Part shown: positions 17,758 through 27,162 of the stretch, one piece after another | Position numbering within the stretch: position 1 is the first letter of the stretch | How the letters are laid out: every line of letters begins with the position of its first letter | Translations under genes and position numbers: made by a program | Source: Marinobacter sp. BGYM27 | GTDB taxonomy: Bacteria > Pseudomonadota > Gammaproteobacteria > Pseudomonadales > Oleiphilaceae | Length of the DNA stretch: 64,000 nucleotides | Reading direction: 5' to 3' | NCBI GenBank assembly: GCA_025153445.1 | Contig: JANZNS010000002.1 | Location: 1-64,000 of the forward strand | The notes under the pieces: model-generated | Told to the model about the DNA's origin: nothing | Database searches by the model: none | The model's input: the letters and a program-made list of their open reading frames with translations, nothing else

Positions 17758-20076
17758 ATGAGACGTTCTCTTCTGAGTTTGGCGTTGGGCCTCATCTCGA
17801 CTGCTGGGGTTCTGCCAACGGCTCTGGCCGACGAATTTGTCGTGTCCGATATTGAAGTGGAAGGACTGCAGCGGGTTTCCGCCGGCACGGTCTTCGGTGC
17901 ATTTTCCATCGATATAGGTCAGCCTGTTGACGATGTGTCGCTGGCCAGCGCGATAAAAAGCCTGTTCCGAACCGGGTTGTTTACAGATTTGAGTGCCAGT
18001 CGTGACGATGACGTGCTGGTTCTGTCTGTAAAGGAGCGCCCTGCCATCAGCTCGATCGACATCGAGGGCAACAAAGCCATCGAGACGGACATGCTGAAAG
18101 AGGCGCTGGACAGTGCCGGACTGAAGGAAGGTCAGGTTTTTAAGCGTGCCACGCTGGAACGACTGGAGCTCGAGATTCTTCGGTCCTATGTCGCGCAGGG
18201 GCGCTATAGCGCAAGGGTTAAAGCTACGGCTGAGACGCTGCCCCGTAACCGGGTCGCGATAAAGCTCGATATCAAGGAAGGCGAAGTCGCCTCCATTCGT
18301 CACATTAATATTATTGGCAACGACGCGTTCGGCGACGAAGAACTTCTCAACCTGTTTGAACTGGAAACATCTGATTGGTGGACGTCCATTACCAGCGCGG
18401 ATAAATATGCGCGCGAGCGACTTAGCGGCGATCTTGAAAGCCTGCGATCCTGGTATCTGGATCGGGGCTACATTGATTTCAACGTAGAATCCAGCCAGGT
18501 TTCGATCTCACCAGACAAGAAAGATGTTTTCATCACCCTCTCCGTAAACGAAGGTCCCCGCTACACCATTTCCGATATTAAGCTGCGCGGCGAGCTGATC
18601 CTGCCGGAAGAAGACCTGCGCAAGCTGATCAAAATGGGCCCGGGTGATGTGTTTTCACAGCAACAATTGACCGCTACATCGGAAGCGCTGTCCCGGCGCC
18701 TCGGGCGTGAAGGTTACACATTTGCCAATGTAAACGCGGTTCCCGAAACCGCAGACGACAATACGGCGTCCATCACTTTTTATGTTGAGCCAGGCAAAAG
18801 GGCATACGTACGCCGGATCAACTTCCGTGGCAACGTATCCTCGCGCGACGAAGTGCTTCGTCAGGAAATGGTCCAGATGGAAGGGGGCGTTGCCTCAACA
18901 GATCTGATTGAATACTCCAAGACCAAACTGGAGCGGCTTGGTTTCTTCAAAACCGTCGACGTTGAAACTGTTCGCGTACCCGGTGAAGAAGACCAGATTG
19001 ACGTTAATTACACCGTAGAAGAGCAGCCAACGGGCAGTCTCTCTGCCTCTGTTGGTTTCTCACAGGTGTCGGGGATTATTCTGGGTGCGAGTGTGTCAGA
19101 GAATAATTTCTTTGGCTCAGGCAAGCGGGTATCGGTTGGCGCAAACTTCAGTGATTCAATCAAAAGCGCGAACTTCTCTTATACCAATCCGTACTACACG
19201 GTTGACGGTGTGAGCCGTGGTTTCAGCCTGTTTGCCCGCCAGACAGACTTCGAGGAGCAGGATATTTCATCCTTCCTGCTTGATGAGTATGGCGGACGCA
19301 TGACATTCGGTTATCCGATCGATAGCGTGACCCGCCTGAATTTTGGAGTGGGCTATACCCACACCAAGGTCAAAACGAATCAATTTCCTGCTGTAGAGGT
19401 TGAAGACTTCGTTAACGAAGAGGGCAATCGCTTCAACAGTTACTTCCTGACAGGCTCATGGAGCCGGAACACCCTGAACAGGGGCGTGTTGCCGACGCGG
19501 GGCTTTAGTCATTCGCTCTCAGTTGATCTGGCTGTTCCCGGCAGTGACCTGACGTACTACAAAATCAATCATCGCACCAATTTCTTCCAGCCGATTAACG
19601 ATGCTGAGACCTGGGTTTTCAGAGCGAGAACCGATATAGGGTACGGTGACGGGTATGGTGATGCGACGGTGATGCCGTTTTACGAGCATTTCTTTGCTGG
19701 TGGTTATGGCTCGGTGCGTGGTTACGAGGCGAACTCTCTTGGGCCTCTTGCCACCAACAACGTGAATGACGTGACAGAACCGGATCCATTCGGCGGCAAT
19801 CTGCTCACTGAGGGCAGCCTTGAGCTGATCTTCCCGACACCGTTCGCCGGTGACTCTCGCTCTATGAGAACGGCGTTCTTCATCGACGGTGGTCAGGTCT
19901 TTGACGTGGATCGCGGTTACGATCCGGCATTGGATGAAATCAGGTTGTCAGCAGGTGTCGGTTTCCAATGGATCACCGCAATCGGGCCGCTGGCATTCAG
20001 TTTGGCGAAACCGCTGAACGATAAATCCGGCGATGAAACGCAGGTCTTCCAGTTCTCACTTGGTCAGAGTTTCTGA
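17758..20076 (+). CDS. bamA: Outer membrane protein assembly factor BamA
   Basis: BamA is the beta-barrel core of the BAM complex that folds outer membrane proteins. The 772-residue precursor has a signal peptide ending in ALA near residue 24, five POTRA domains (about 25-420; the first begins FVVSDIEVEGLQRVS) and a 16-strand barrel with the conserved GGYGSVRGYEANSLGP segment and terminal FSLGQSF, ending in Phe as BAM substrates do. It is followed by skp, the periplasmic chaperone that feeds it. Confidence 0.98.
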   Translation: MRRSLLSLALGLISTAGVLPTALADEFVVSDIEVEGLQRVSAGTVFGAFSIDIGQPVDDVSLASAIKSLFRTGLFTDLSASRDDDVLVLSVKERPAISSIDIEGNKAIETDMLKEALDSAGLKEGQVFKRATLERLELEILRSYVAQGRYSARVKATAETLPRNRVAIKLDIKEGEVASIRHINIIGNDAFGDEELLNLFELETSDWWTSITSADKYARERLSGDLESLRSWYLDRGYIDFNVESSQVSISPDKKDVFITLSVNEGPRYTISDIKLRGELILPEEDLRKLIKMGPGDVFSQQQLTATSEALSRRLGREGYTFANVNAVPETADDNTASITFYVEPGKRAYVRRINFRGNVSSRDEVLRQEMVQMEGGVASTDLIEYSKTKLERLGFFKTVDVETVRVPGEEDQIDVNYTVEEQPTGSLSASVGFSQVSGIILGASVSENNFFGSGKRVSVGANFSDSIKSANFSYTNPYYTVDGVSRGFSLFARQTDFEEQDISSFLLDEYGGRMTFGYPIDSVTRLNFGVGYTHTKVKTNQFPAVEVEDFVNEEGNRFNSYFLTGSWSRNTLNRGVLPTRGFSHSLSVDLAVPGSDLTYYKINHRTNFFQPINDAETWVFRARTDIGYGDGYGDATVMPFYEHFFAGGYGSVRGYEANSLGPLATNNVNDVTEPDPFGGNLLTEGSLELIFPTPFAGDSRSMRTAFFIDGGQVFDVDRGYDPALDEIRLSAGVGFQWITAIGPLAFSLAKPLNDKSGDETQVFQFSLGQSF

Positions 20077-20145
20077 TCACTCGGCGGCTGGCGAGATTTA
20101 AGTGCATTATTAACTATAAGACGAAAGTAAGCAGGAGCTCACAAC

Positions 20146-20640
20146 ATGATGAAAAAACTGATACTGGCCGTTATGGCAATTGTCATCGCCGCACCCGCTC
20201 TGGCGGATACTAATATTGGCGTGGTTGATCTGCGTCGTGCGCTGTTTTCCTCAGATAGCGCCCAGGTGTTCAGTAAGAAGCTCCAGTCCGAGTTTTCTGA
20301 TGACGAGGCCAAGGTTCGTGATGCTCAGGAAGAAGCACGCAAGCTGAAAGAACGCCTTGAAAAAGACGGTGCTATGATGAATGAAACCGAGCGCAATGAA
20401 CTGGGTAGCAAGTTCAAAGAAAAGGTTCAGGAATTCAATTACCTGAAGCAGCGCCTGGATTCGTCTGTTAATGGCCGTAAGCAGGCCTTCCTTGAAGAGG
20501 CACGCCCAAAAGTAGACGAGGCTGTTAAAGCGCTGCTGAAAGAACATGATCTGGATCTGGTACTGCCTAGCGAAGCGGTGGTTTATTCCAAGCCAGATAT
20601 GGATCTGACAGAAGAGCTGATCAAAAAGCTGAACAAGTAA
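20146..20640 (+). CDS. skp: Periplasmic chaperone Skp/OmpH
   Basis: Skp is a trimeric jellyfish-like chaperone that carries unfolded outer membrane proteins across the periplasm to BamA. The 164-residue precursor has a signal peptide ending APALA, then NIGVVDLRRALF and a long charged coiled-coil of Glu/Lys/Arg-rich helices that forms the tentacles. Either of two adjacent ATG codons (20146, 20149) could be used. The position between bamA and lpxD is canonical. Confidence 0.94.
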   Translation: MMKKLILAVMAIVIAAPALADTNIGVVDLRRALFSSDSAQVFSKKLQSEFSDDEAKVRDAQEEARKLKERLEKDGAMMNETERNELGSKFKEKVQEFNYLKQRLDSSVNGRKQAFLEEARPKVDEAVKALLKEHDLDLVLPSEAVVYSKPDMDLTEELIKKLNK

Positions 20641-20689
20641 TCGTTCTGTAACTGTGCGCCAGCCCGATTCAGGCAGGGCGGAGAACTCC

Positions 20690-21709
20690 ATGAAAAGAAT
20701 ATCCCATTCGCTGGGCGATATTGCTCAGGCGCTTGGTGCAAAACTTAGGGGCGATGCTGCGACGGAAATTCGCGGTATTGCCACCCTGCAGTCGGCGCAG
20801 GAGGGGGATGTTAGTTTCCTCGCAAATCCGTCCTATGCGCGCTACCTGCAGACAACGAAGGCGTCGGCGGTTATTGTTGCTCCGTCCGCCGCTGAGCAGT
20901 GTCCGACCAATGTCCTGTTACTTGATAATCCCTATCTCGGCTATGCTCAGCTGAGTCACTGGTTTGATCCTGCGCCCCGAGCGCCAGCGGGCATTCACCC
21001 TTCTGCAGTTATCGATGCATCCGCAAAAGTTGCACCGACTGCCTCTGTCGGCCCTAACGTGGTGATCGAGGCGGAAGCGTTGATTGGAGAGAATGTGACA
21101 ATTGGCGCTGGCAGCGTTATTGGGTCCGGTTGTCGCATTGGTGATGGCTCTACCCTGGATGCGCGAGTAACGCTTTATCACGGGGTTGAGCTGGGCAAGC
21201 GCTGTCTGATCCTGAGTGGTGCTGTAATTGGCTCGCTGGGGTTCGGGTTTGCCAACGAGAAAGGCGTCTGGCACCGGATTGCGCAAATCGGCCGGGTCAT
21301 ACTTGGCGATGACGTTGAAGTTGGTGCCAATACGACAATCGATCGCGGCGCGCTGGATGATACGGTCATTGGCAATGGCGTGAAGCTTGATAATCTGGTT
21401 CAGATTGCACACAACGTGTCCGTTGGCGATCATACGGCGATGGCGGCGTTTGTTGGTGTGGCAGGCAGCACAACGATCGGGCGACACTGTGTATTCGGGG
21501 GAGCGAGCGGAATCTCCGGCCATCTCAAGGTTGGTGACCAGGTCCACCTGACCGGCATGACTATGGTCACCCGTGATTTGCCTGAGCCAGGGGTCTATTC
21601 GTCCGGCGTACCAGTGGATACAAACCGAAGGTGGCAAAAAAATGCAGTGCGATTCCGTCAGTTGGATGATTTGGCGAAGCGACTGCGTAAGTTGGATAAA
21701 AATGCTTAA
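20690..21709 (+). CDS. lpxD: UDP-3-O-(3-hydroxyacyl)glucosamine N-acyltransferase
   Basis: LpxD adds the second acyl chain in lipid A synthesis. The 339-residue protein has an N-terminal uridine-binding domain (GIATLQSAQEGDVSFLANP) and a left-handed beta helix with hexapeptide repeats, including the region QIAHNVSVGDHTAMAA with the catalytic-type His. The ATG at 20690 follows GGCGGAGAAC; the open frame extends 12 codons upstream. It is followed by fabZ and lpxA in the usual lipid A cluster. Confidence 0.97.
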   Translation: MKRISHSLGDIAQALGAKLRGDAATEIRGIATLQSAQEGDVSFLANPSYARYLQTTKASAVIVAPSAAEQCPTNVLLLDNPYLGYAQLSHWFDPAPRAPAGIHPSAVIDASAKVAPTASVGPNVVIEAEALIGENVTIGAGSVIGSGCRIGDGSTLDARVTLYHGVELGKRCLILSGAVIGSLGFGFANEKGVWHRIAQIGRVILGDDVEVGANTTIDRGALDDTVIGNGVKLDNLVQIAHNVSVGDHTAMAAFVGVAGSTTIGRHCVFGGASGISGHLKVGDQVHLTGMTMVTRDLPEPGVYSSGVPVDTNRRWQKNAVRFRQLDDLAKRLRKLDKNA

Positions 21710-21731
21710 ACGAGCCTGAGGCCGGTACCTG

Positions 21732-22169
21732 ATGATGTACATCGAAGAAATCATGGAGTTTTTGCCCCACCGCTACCCATTCCTGTTAGTCGACAGGGTT
21801 GATGAGGTGGTCAAGGGAGAGACGATTGTAGGCTACAAGAATGTCTCGATAAATGAGGAGTTTTTTCTGGGGCATTTCCCCGGCAAGCCGATCATGCCGG
21901 GCGTTTTGATTATTGAAGCCATGGCGCAGTTGTCCGGTATTCTGGGTTTTGTCACTGCGGGCAAGAAACCTTCAGATGGGGTCGTGCATTACCTGGCAGG
22001 CTCTAGCAAAGTGCGCTTCAAACGCCCGGTTGTGCCGGGAGATCAGTTGCGACTGGAGTCACGTTTCGTGACTGATAAACACGGTATCTGGAAGTTTGAA
22101 TGCCGGGCACTGGTAGGCTCTGAAGTGGCTTGCGTTGCTGAAATCATGACCGCTGAGAGAGAAGTTTGA
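21732..22169 (+). CDS. fabZ: 3-hydroxyacyl-[acyl-carrier-protein] dehydratase
   Basis: FabZ dehydrates 3-hydroxyacyl-ACP in fatty acid elongation, competing with LpxA/LpxD for the hydroxyacyl-ACP pool. The 145-residue hot-dog-fold protein shows [11 protein letters not shown], the catalytic His in [12 protein letters not shown] (H48) and Glu in IIEAMAQ (E62). Its TGA overlaps the lpxA ATG by one base, indicating translational coupling. Confidence 0.97.
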   Translation: MMYIEEIMEFLPHRYPFLLVDRVDEVVKGETIVGYKNVSINEEFFLGHFPGKPIMPGVLIIEAMAQLSGILGFVTAGKKPSDGVVHYLAGSSKVRFKRPVVPGDQLRLESRFVTDKHGIWKFECRALVGSEVACVAEIMTAEREV

Positions 22170-22960
22170 TGGCATCACAGGTATGGTCGGGAGTCCATCC
22201 TCAGGCAATTGTTGATCCTGCTGCCAAGCTGGGTCGGAATGTCACTGTCGGACCCTGGAGTTATGTGGGGCCAGGCGTTGAGATTGGCGATGACACTGAA
22301 ATACTGTCTCATGTTGTGATCAAGGGGCCGACGGTGATCGGTCGTGGTAACCGCATTTTTCAGTTTTCCAGCGTGGGTGAGGAGTGCCAGGACAAGAAAT
22401 ACGCTGGTGAACCAACGACGCTCGTCATTGGCGACAATAACGTCATTCGGGAAAATTGCACGATCCATCGCGGCACGGTTCAGGATCAGGGTGAGACAAG
22501 CATAGGCAACGACAATCTGTTGATGGCTTATGTGCATGTGGCCCACGACTGTGTCATTGGCAACAACACCATTCTTGCAAATTGCGCGACGCTGGCGGGC
22601 CATGTTTCAGTGGGTGATTGGGCGATTCTGGGCGGTGGCACAATGGTGCATCAGTTCTGCCATGTGGGCGCCTATAGTATGAGTGCCGGCGGCAGCATCG
22701 TGCTGAAGGATATTCCCACCTATGTCATGGCCAGTGGCCAGTCGGCATCGGCGCATGGGTTGAATGTTGAAGGCCTGAAGCGCCGAGGTTATTCCAAAGA
22801 CGTTATTTCCGAATTACGTCGCGCCTACAAGGTTATCTACCGTCAGGGTCTGACTCTGGTCCAGGCGATTGAGGTGCTTGAAAGAGACTACGCAGACGTA
22901 AAAGAAGTCGCACCCCTGATAGCCTCTCTTCGAAATGCCCATCGGGGTATCGTCAGATAG
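22169..22960 (+). CDS. lpxA: UDP-N-acetylglucosamine acyltransferase
   Basis: LpxA performs the first acylation in lipid A synthesis. The 263-residue trimeric beta-helix protein shows hexapeptide repeats throughout and the catalytic His126 in YVHVAHDCVIGNN, followed by the C-terminal helical domain (NVEGLKRRGYSKDVISELRRAY). The ATG at 22169 overlaps the fabZ stop (TGATG). Confidence 0.97.
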   Translation: MASQVWSGVHPQAIVDPAAKLGRNVTVGPWSYVGPGVEIGDDTEILSHVVIKGPTVIGRGNRIFQFSSVGEECQDKKYAGEPTTLVIGDNNVIRENCTIHRGTVQDQGETSIGNDNLLMAYVHVAHDCVIGNNTILANCATLAGHVSVGDWAILGGGTMVHQFCHVGAYSMSAGGSIVLKDIPTYVMASGQSASAHGLNVEGLKRRGYSKDVISELRRAYKVIYRQGLTLVQAIEVLERDYADVKEVAPLIASLRNAHRGIVR

Positions 22961-24206
22961 TGACTGGGCAGTGAGTCTTTTAACCAACACCGCATTGGCG
23001 GACATAACGGCGACACTTGAACCCGCCGGTGTGGTATCGCCAGTGAGTGACAGGGTACTGACCATCGGCATCGTTGCCGGTGAAGCTTCCGGGGATATAC
23101 TGGGAGCCGGCCTGGTTCGCTCTCTGCGCAAGCGTTACCCCAATGCCCGTTTTATCGGCATTGGTGGTGAGGAAATGGAAGCGGCCGGCTTTCACTCGCT
23201 AGTGCCGATGGACCGCTTGTCGGTTATGGGGCTGGTGGAAGTGCTCGGCCGTATCCGCGAGCTTGTGGCTATCCGCAAACGCGTTCGTTCCTTTTTTCTA
23301 ACGACCCGCCCTGATGTCTTCATTGGTATTGACTCTCCCGACTTCACCATTGGGCTGGAGCTCCAGCTACGGGAAGCCGGGATAAAAACAGCGCACTATG
23401 TGAGCCCATCGGTATGGGCGTGGCGGCGCAAGCGGATTTTCAAGATTGCCCGCGCTGTCGACAAGATGCTGACGCTGTTCCCATTCGAAGCGCGCTTTTA
23501 TCAAGAGCACGATGTTCCCGTTGCCTTTGTCGGGCACCCTCTGGCGGATGCCGTACCCATGCAGCCGGATACCGGTGCTGCACGTGATGCGCTTGGGCTC
23601 GACCGGAATCGCACGGTACTGGCGGTTTTACCTGGTAGCCGAGCCGGTGAAGTTTCCCGGCTTGGCATGTTGTTCCTGTCAGCGACGAGGTGGTTGCAGG
23701 AGCGGCAACCAGACCTCCAGTTGGTGATCCCTTGCGTGAATCGCGCCCGACAGAAGCAGCTGAACGAGATGCTTGAAGAGCTTGAGGTGAAGCTGCCTGT
23801 AACGTTGGTTCTTGGGCGCTCCCGAGAGGTGATGGCAGCGGCGGATGTGGTGTTGCTGGCCTCTGGTACGGCAACATTAGAGGCGATGCTGCTTAAAAAG
23901 CCGATGGTTGTCGGGTACCGCCTGAGTGGGCTGACCTACTATATCGCGACCAAACTGGTGAAAGTGCCTTATGTTTCCTTGCCCAATCTGCTGGCTCAGC
24001 GCGAGTTGGTGCCGGAGTTACTACAGGATAACGCGACGCCTGAAGCGCTCGGGCAGGCTGTGTTGGACTGGCTTCAGCCAGATGGAGGTGTTGATTCGCT
24101 CCATCAGGCCTTCTGCGAAATACACGACCAGCTGCGTCAAAACGCCAATGAACGTGCCGCTGAGGCGCTGGTGCCACTGATCGAGGTAGCGAATCATGGC
24201 GCTTGA
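22935..24206 (+). CDS. lpxB: Lipid-A-disaccharide synthase
   Basis: LpxB joins UDP-2,3-diacylglucosamine and lipid X to form the lipid A disaccharide at the inner membrane. The core begins [18 protein letters not shown] and contains [25 protein letters not shown] and [13 protein letters not shown], typical of the GT19 family. The 423-residue longest form overlaps lpxA by 26 bases and carries about 36 extra residues with no family match; GTG codons at 23031 or 23043 would give about 387-391 residues, nearer the usual 382. None of the starts has a clear ribosome-binding site, so the start is unresolved. Confidence 0.93.
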   Translation: MPIGVSSDSDWAVSLLTNTALADITATLEPAGVVSPVSDRVLTIGIVAGEASGDILGAGLVRSLRKRYPNARFIGIGGEEMEAAGFHSLVPMDRLSVMGLVEVLGRIRELVAIRKRVRSFFLTTRPDVFIGIDSPDFTIGLELQLREAGIKTAHYVSPSVWAWRRKRIFKIARAVDKMLTLFPFEARFYQEHDVPVAFVGHPLADAVPMQPDTGAARDALGLDRNRTVLAVLPGSRAGEVSRLGMLFLSATRWLQERQPDLQLVIPCVNRARQKQLNEMLEELEVKLPVTLVLGRSREVMAAADVVLLASGTATLEAMLLKKPMVVGYRLSGLTYYIATKLVKVPYVSLPNLLAQRELVPELLQDNATPEALGQAVLDWLQPDGGVDSLHQAFCEIHDQLRQNANERAAEALVPLIEVANHGA

Positions 24207-24861
24207 CCTGACAGGTGCAGCTTTTGAGTGCGCATACAATGGCCCGTTGCTGGCTGGTGTTGACGAGGTGGGGCGTGGCCCATTGGCCGGACCAGTGGTT
24301 ACCGCCGCGGTGATTCTCGATCCAGAGCGTCCCATTGACGGGTTGATGGATTCCAAAAAGCTTACTGAGAAGCGGCGTGAACGGCTGTTTGACCTGATCG
24401 TGGATCAGGCGCTGTCCTGGAGCCTGGGGCGTTGTGAAGTGGATGAAATTGACGCGCTTAATATCTATCAGGCAACGATGCTGGCAATGGAGCGGGCTGT
24501 GAACGGGCTGCACCGGGAGCCCGAATACGTGCTGGTTGACGGCAATCGTTGCCCCCGATGGCAATGGCCAAGCGAACCGGTCGTCAAAGGGGATAGTCGC
24601 GTTGCTGCAATAAGCGCCGCATCGATCCTGGCGAAAGTGACCCGGGATCGGGAAATGCAGGTAATGGATGCGTTGTACCCCGGGTATGGTCTTGCGGGGC
24701 ACAAAGGCTATCCTACACCGGCTCACGTGGACGCTCTGAACACCTTGGGCGTCACGCCTATACATCGACGATCGTTTCGACCTGTCAGTGATGCACTGGC
24801 ATCCGTCGGTATTGCGCGTGTTGAAGAGGGCGCATTTCCTGAAGATCTATTCGAGTTATAA
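24196..24861 (+). CDS. rnhB: Ribonuclease HII
   Basis: RNase HII cleaves RNA in RNA-DNA hybrids and excises single ribonucleotides. The 221-residue product has the catalytic acidic motif [16 protein letters not shown] (D23, E24), the KKLTEKRRE segment, VDGNRCPRW and the conserved [23 protein letters not shown]. It overlaps lpxB by 11 bases. In many relatives dnaE follows here; instead the operon ends convergently against a diguanylate cyclase gene, with a 6-base overlap of the two coding ends. Confidence 0.96.
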   Translation: MALDLTGAAFECAYNGPLLAGVDEVGRGPLAGPVVTAAVILDPERPIDGLMDSKKLTEKRRERLFDLIVDQALSWSLGRCEVDEIDALNIYQATMLAMERAVNGLHREPEYVLVDGNRCPRWQWPSEPVVKGDSRVAAISAASILAKVTRDREMQVMDALYPGYGLAGHKGYPTPAHVDALNTLGVTPIHRRSFRPVSDALASVGIARVEEGAFPEDLFEL

Positions 24862-25926
24862 AGATGAGTTCTGCGCGGTATTTGCTCGGTCCGGATTACG
24901 TTTCATCTCGTACAGGCGTTGGTCGGCCGTTCTGATCAGTTCATCAGGCTTAACATTGTCTTCGGGCTTGATGCAGGCAACGCCGTAACTGAATGAAATA
25001 ACGATTGCAGCATTCTGAGTATGCAGCGGCGTGCTGCTCAGGGCTTCCTGCATCCTCTGTGCGATCTGCTCTGCGCTGGCTTCCGATTGCCCGGGTAGCA
25101 GGGCAACAAATTCGTCACCTGCAAAGCGGAAAAGGCTGTCATCTCTGCGCAAGAAAGATTCAAGTCGTTGCGACACGTGGACCAGGCAGGCGTCTCCGGT
25201 TTCATGGCCCCAGTTGTCGTTAATCTGTTTGAAATCATCCAGATCAAAAAACATAAGCGCCATCGGCAGGCCGTAACGTTTTGATCGCCCCAGTTCCTGC
25301 TCAAGCGCTGCTTCCATATCGCGCCGGTTTCTGAGGCCGGTAAGCGGATCGCGTGTCGCGAGCTGGCGGAGTTGTTCGCGCGCCCAGATGCTGGTGAGAC
25401 CCGCTGATGTTTTTACAGCGAGTTGCTCCAGGAAAAACGATGCCATATCAGCGGTGTAACGCTGCGGGTCGGATGAGCCGAGGATCAGGGCGCCAATGAT
25501 CCGGTTTTCCATTTCCAGAGGCAGTAGTGCGGTTGATTTTATAGTGTCCCGCAAGTGGCCAGGCGTCAGCTTTTGCAGATGGCCCATGGTGCTGCTGAGT
25601 ATCGGCGAATGGTTGGTCGCAGTAAGGGCTTTTAGCTCACCTGAGGGGCATAAAAGTCGCTCTGAAAGTGCGCCCTGATCACTCATTAGTGCCATGATGC
25701 GTCTGTTTTCTTCAATGTCGATAAAAGCAAACCAGGCATCATCAAGTTGAAATCGATCACGGACCTGTTCGGTGAGCCTGTCTGTAAATTCTGAGAGTTC
25801 CGATGCTTTCAGCATGCCAAGCTCAATTTCGAAAAGCTTGAGTGCAATCGCTTCGTTTCGTCGCGCCTGCTGGATCAGGTGCTCAAGGTTCTGGATATCG
25901 TTCTTGTTATCGGGCTGCGCCATCAT
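24856..25926 (-). CDS. Sensor diguanylate cyclase (GAF-like plus GGDEF domain)
   Basis: The 356-residue protein has an N-terminal coiled segment, a GAF/DUF484-like sensory domain (about 20-190) and a C-terminal GGDEF domain beginning [17 protein letters not shown]. The active-site loop reads RFAGDEF, an AGDEF variant of the consensus that is usually still compatible with catalysis. Upstream of it RRDD occupies the position of the RxxD inhibitory site, so product inhibition is likely. It should make cyclic di-GMP in the cytoplasm in response to an unknown signal. It has no membrane segment. Confidence 0.9.
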   Translation of the reverse strand: MMAQPDNKNDIQNLEHLIQQARRNEAIALKLFEIELGMLKASELSEFTDRLTEQVRDRFQLDDAWFAFIDIEENRRIMALMSDQGALSERLLCPSGELKALTATNHSPILSSTMGHLQKLTPGHLRDTIKSTALLPLEMENRIIGALILGSSDPQRYTADMASFFLEQLAVKTSAGLTSIWAREQLRQLATRDPLTGLRNRRDMEAALEQELGRSKRYGLPMALMFFDLDDFKQINDNWGHETGDACLVHVSQRLESFLRRDDSLFRFAGDEFVALLPGQSEASAEQIAQRMQEALSSTPLHTQNAAIVISFSYGVACIKPEDNVKPDELIRTADQRLYEMKRNPDRANTAQNSSL

Positions 25927-26048
25927 CTTTCCAGTCGCTGTAAAAAAGTATCGCGCTACCTGAATAGCGTGTTACCCGGTATTCCGCAAGTCCGGCATGC
26001 CTAAGAGTACGTAGTCGCCGAAATCTACAGGGTTTTTTGGCGAATCAA

Positions 26049-26077
26049 TTGACAGCTCTCGTCCAACTCCGTATAGT
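26049..26077 (+). promoter_or_regulatory. Sigma-70 promoter for the initiator tRNA pair
   Basis: TTGACA (26049-26054) and TATAGT (26072-26077) are separated by exactly 17 bases and followed by a GC-rich discriminator (TCGCGCC), the typical design of strong stable-RNA promoters. It would start transcription about 60 bases before the first tRNA. Confidence 0.85.
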
Positions 26078-26143
26078 TCGCGCCACTGAGATCAGGGCGG
26101 CGACGCAAATATTTGCTCTGGTCGTTATCAGTAACAAGTTTGA

Positions 26144-26220
<77 letters not shown>

Positions 26221-26291
26221 TATAGTCATGCGCAAGCGTGAAAGTCTGATAGAAAGCCAGAGTCTTTCAGGCTGAAAGGTCAAAGTTTTGA

Positions 26292-26368
<77 letters not shown>

Positions 26369-26374
26369 TTATTG

Positions 26375-26404
26375 AAAAAGCCCGGTCAATTGACCGGGCT
26401 TTTT
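26375..26404 (+). terminator. Terminator of the tRNA-fMet operon
   Basis: A perfect 30-base palindrome: five A, GCCCGGTCAA, its complement TTGACCGGGC, and five T. It works in both orientations and begins 6 bases after the second tRNA, so it may also terminate the acetyltransferase transcript arriving from the right. Confidence 0.9.
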
Positions 26405-26511
26405 GCTTTGTGGAATACGTAAAATCAGCGCCTCTTGTGGTGTTCCTGTTCCCATTGCTGAGCCGGTTTCCGTTCGCCCTTTAGGTTTCTGCGTGTTTCC
26501 CTGCTGGGCTT

Positions 26512-27027
26512 TTAGAGCTGTTTTAACATCAAAAACCGCTGTATACGCACGTCCCTTCGCTCTACCCATTCCTCTCCGCCGCAAGTGAACCCTTGTTGTT
26601 CAAAGATTGCCCGGGACACTCGGCTTGCGTTGGCGAACAGCTCTGGCACTCCGTCGTAAATGGCGTGATTTGTTAAACAATGCAGGAGTTTCGAGGCGAT
26701 GCCCTGGCGGGCATAGGCAGGATGAGTGTAGAGCATGTTAATCCGGTTGGCGGGTGAGCGCTGGGCAAGCCCTGCAATGATTCCGCTGTCCCAGGCTAGT
26801 AGGGTTTCGCCTTCCCGAAGCGTACTCGTGACAATTGATTTGTTGTGCGCCCAGGTTTGCCAGGTGTCAATTTCCCGCTGGCTATAGTGGGACGCGCCCA
26901 GTTTTTTAACTGACTCAATATATAAGCTAGCCACCTCGTCAGTGTGCTTTTCGGCGATAAAACGGGTGACGGTGATGCTGGTGCTTTTGCGTTGTCCAGG
27001 GGCTGGTTTGTCGGGCAGGTTGGGCAT
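26512..27027 (-). CDS. GNAT-family N-acetyltransferase
   Basis: The 171-residue protein shows the GNAT acetyl-CoA-binding motif A in LYTHPAYARQGIASKLL (R-Q-G-I-A) and the motif B pattern in SRAIFEQQGFTCGGEEWV. A Ser/Thr-rich, proline-containing N-terminal stretch of about 20 residues precedes the domain. The substrate cannot be read from the sequence. It is monocistronic, divergent from the downstream lipoprotein gene. Confidence 0.85.
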   Translation of the reverse strand: MPNLPDKPAPGQRKSTSITVTRFIAEKHTDEVASLYIESVKKLGASHYSQREIDTWQTWAHNKSIVTSTLREGETLLAWDSGIIAGLAQRSPANRINMLYTHPAYARQGIASKLLHCLTNHAIYDGVPELFANASRVSRAIFEQQGFTCGGEEWVERRDVRIQRFLMLKQL

Positions 27028-27162
27028 GCTGCTGGCTCTTTCTTTTCAGTTGTTAGTCAAAAAAATGGCGAAAAAGTAGCCTATAAAATGACGTAAAACA
27101 CACCATTTAACATCTTGATCCTCTAAAGTGACCTTGAAACGTCAGTAAATCGGTCACTTATT

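Noticed and set aside
20918..21754. 278-codon minus-strand open frame opposite lpxD
   Set aside because: The lpxD frame has clear hexapeptide repeats and a ribosome-binding site; the antisense product has no recognisable features.
23893..24765. 290-codon minus-strand open frame opposite lpxB and rnhB
   Set aside because: It spans two real genes on the other strand, and its translation is rich in Arg, His, Pro and Cys without any domain.
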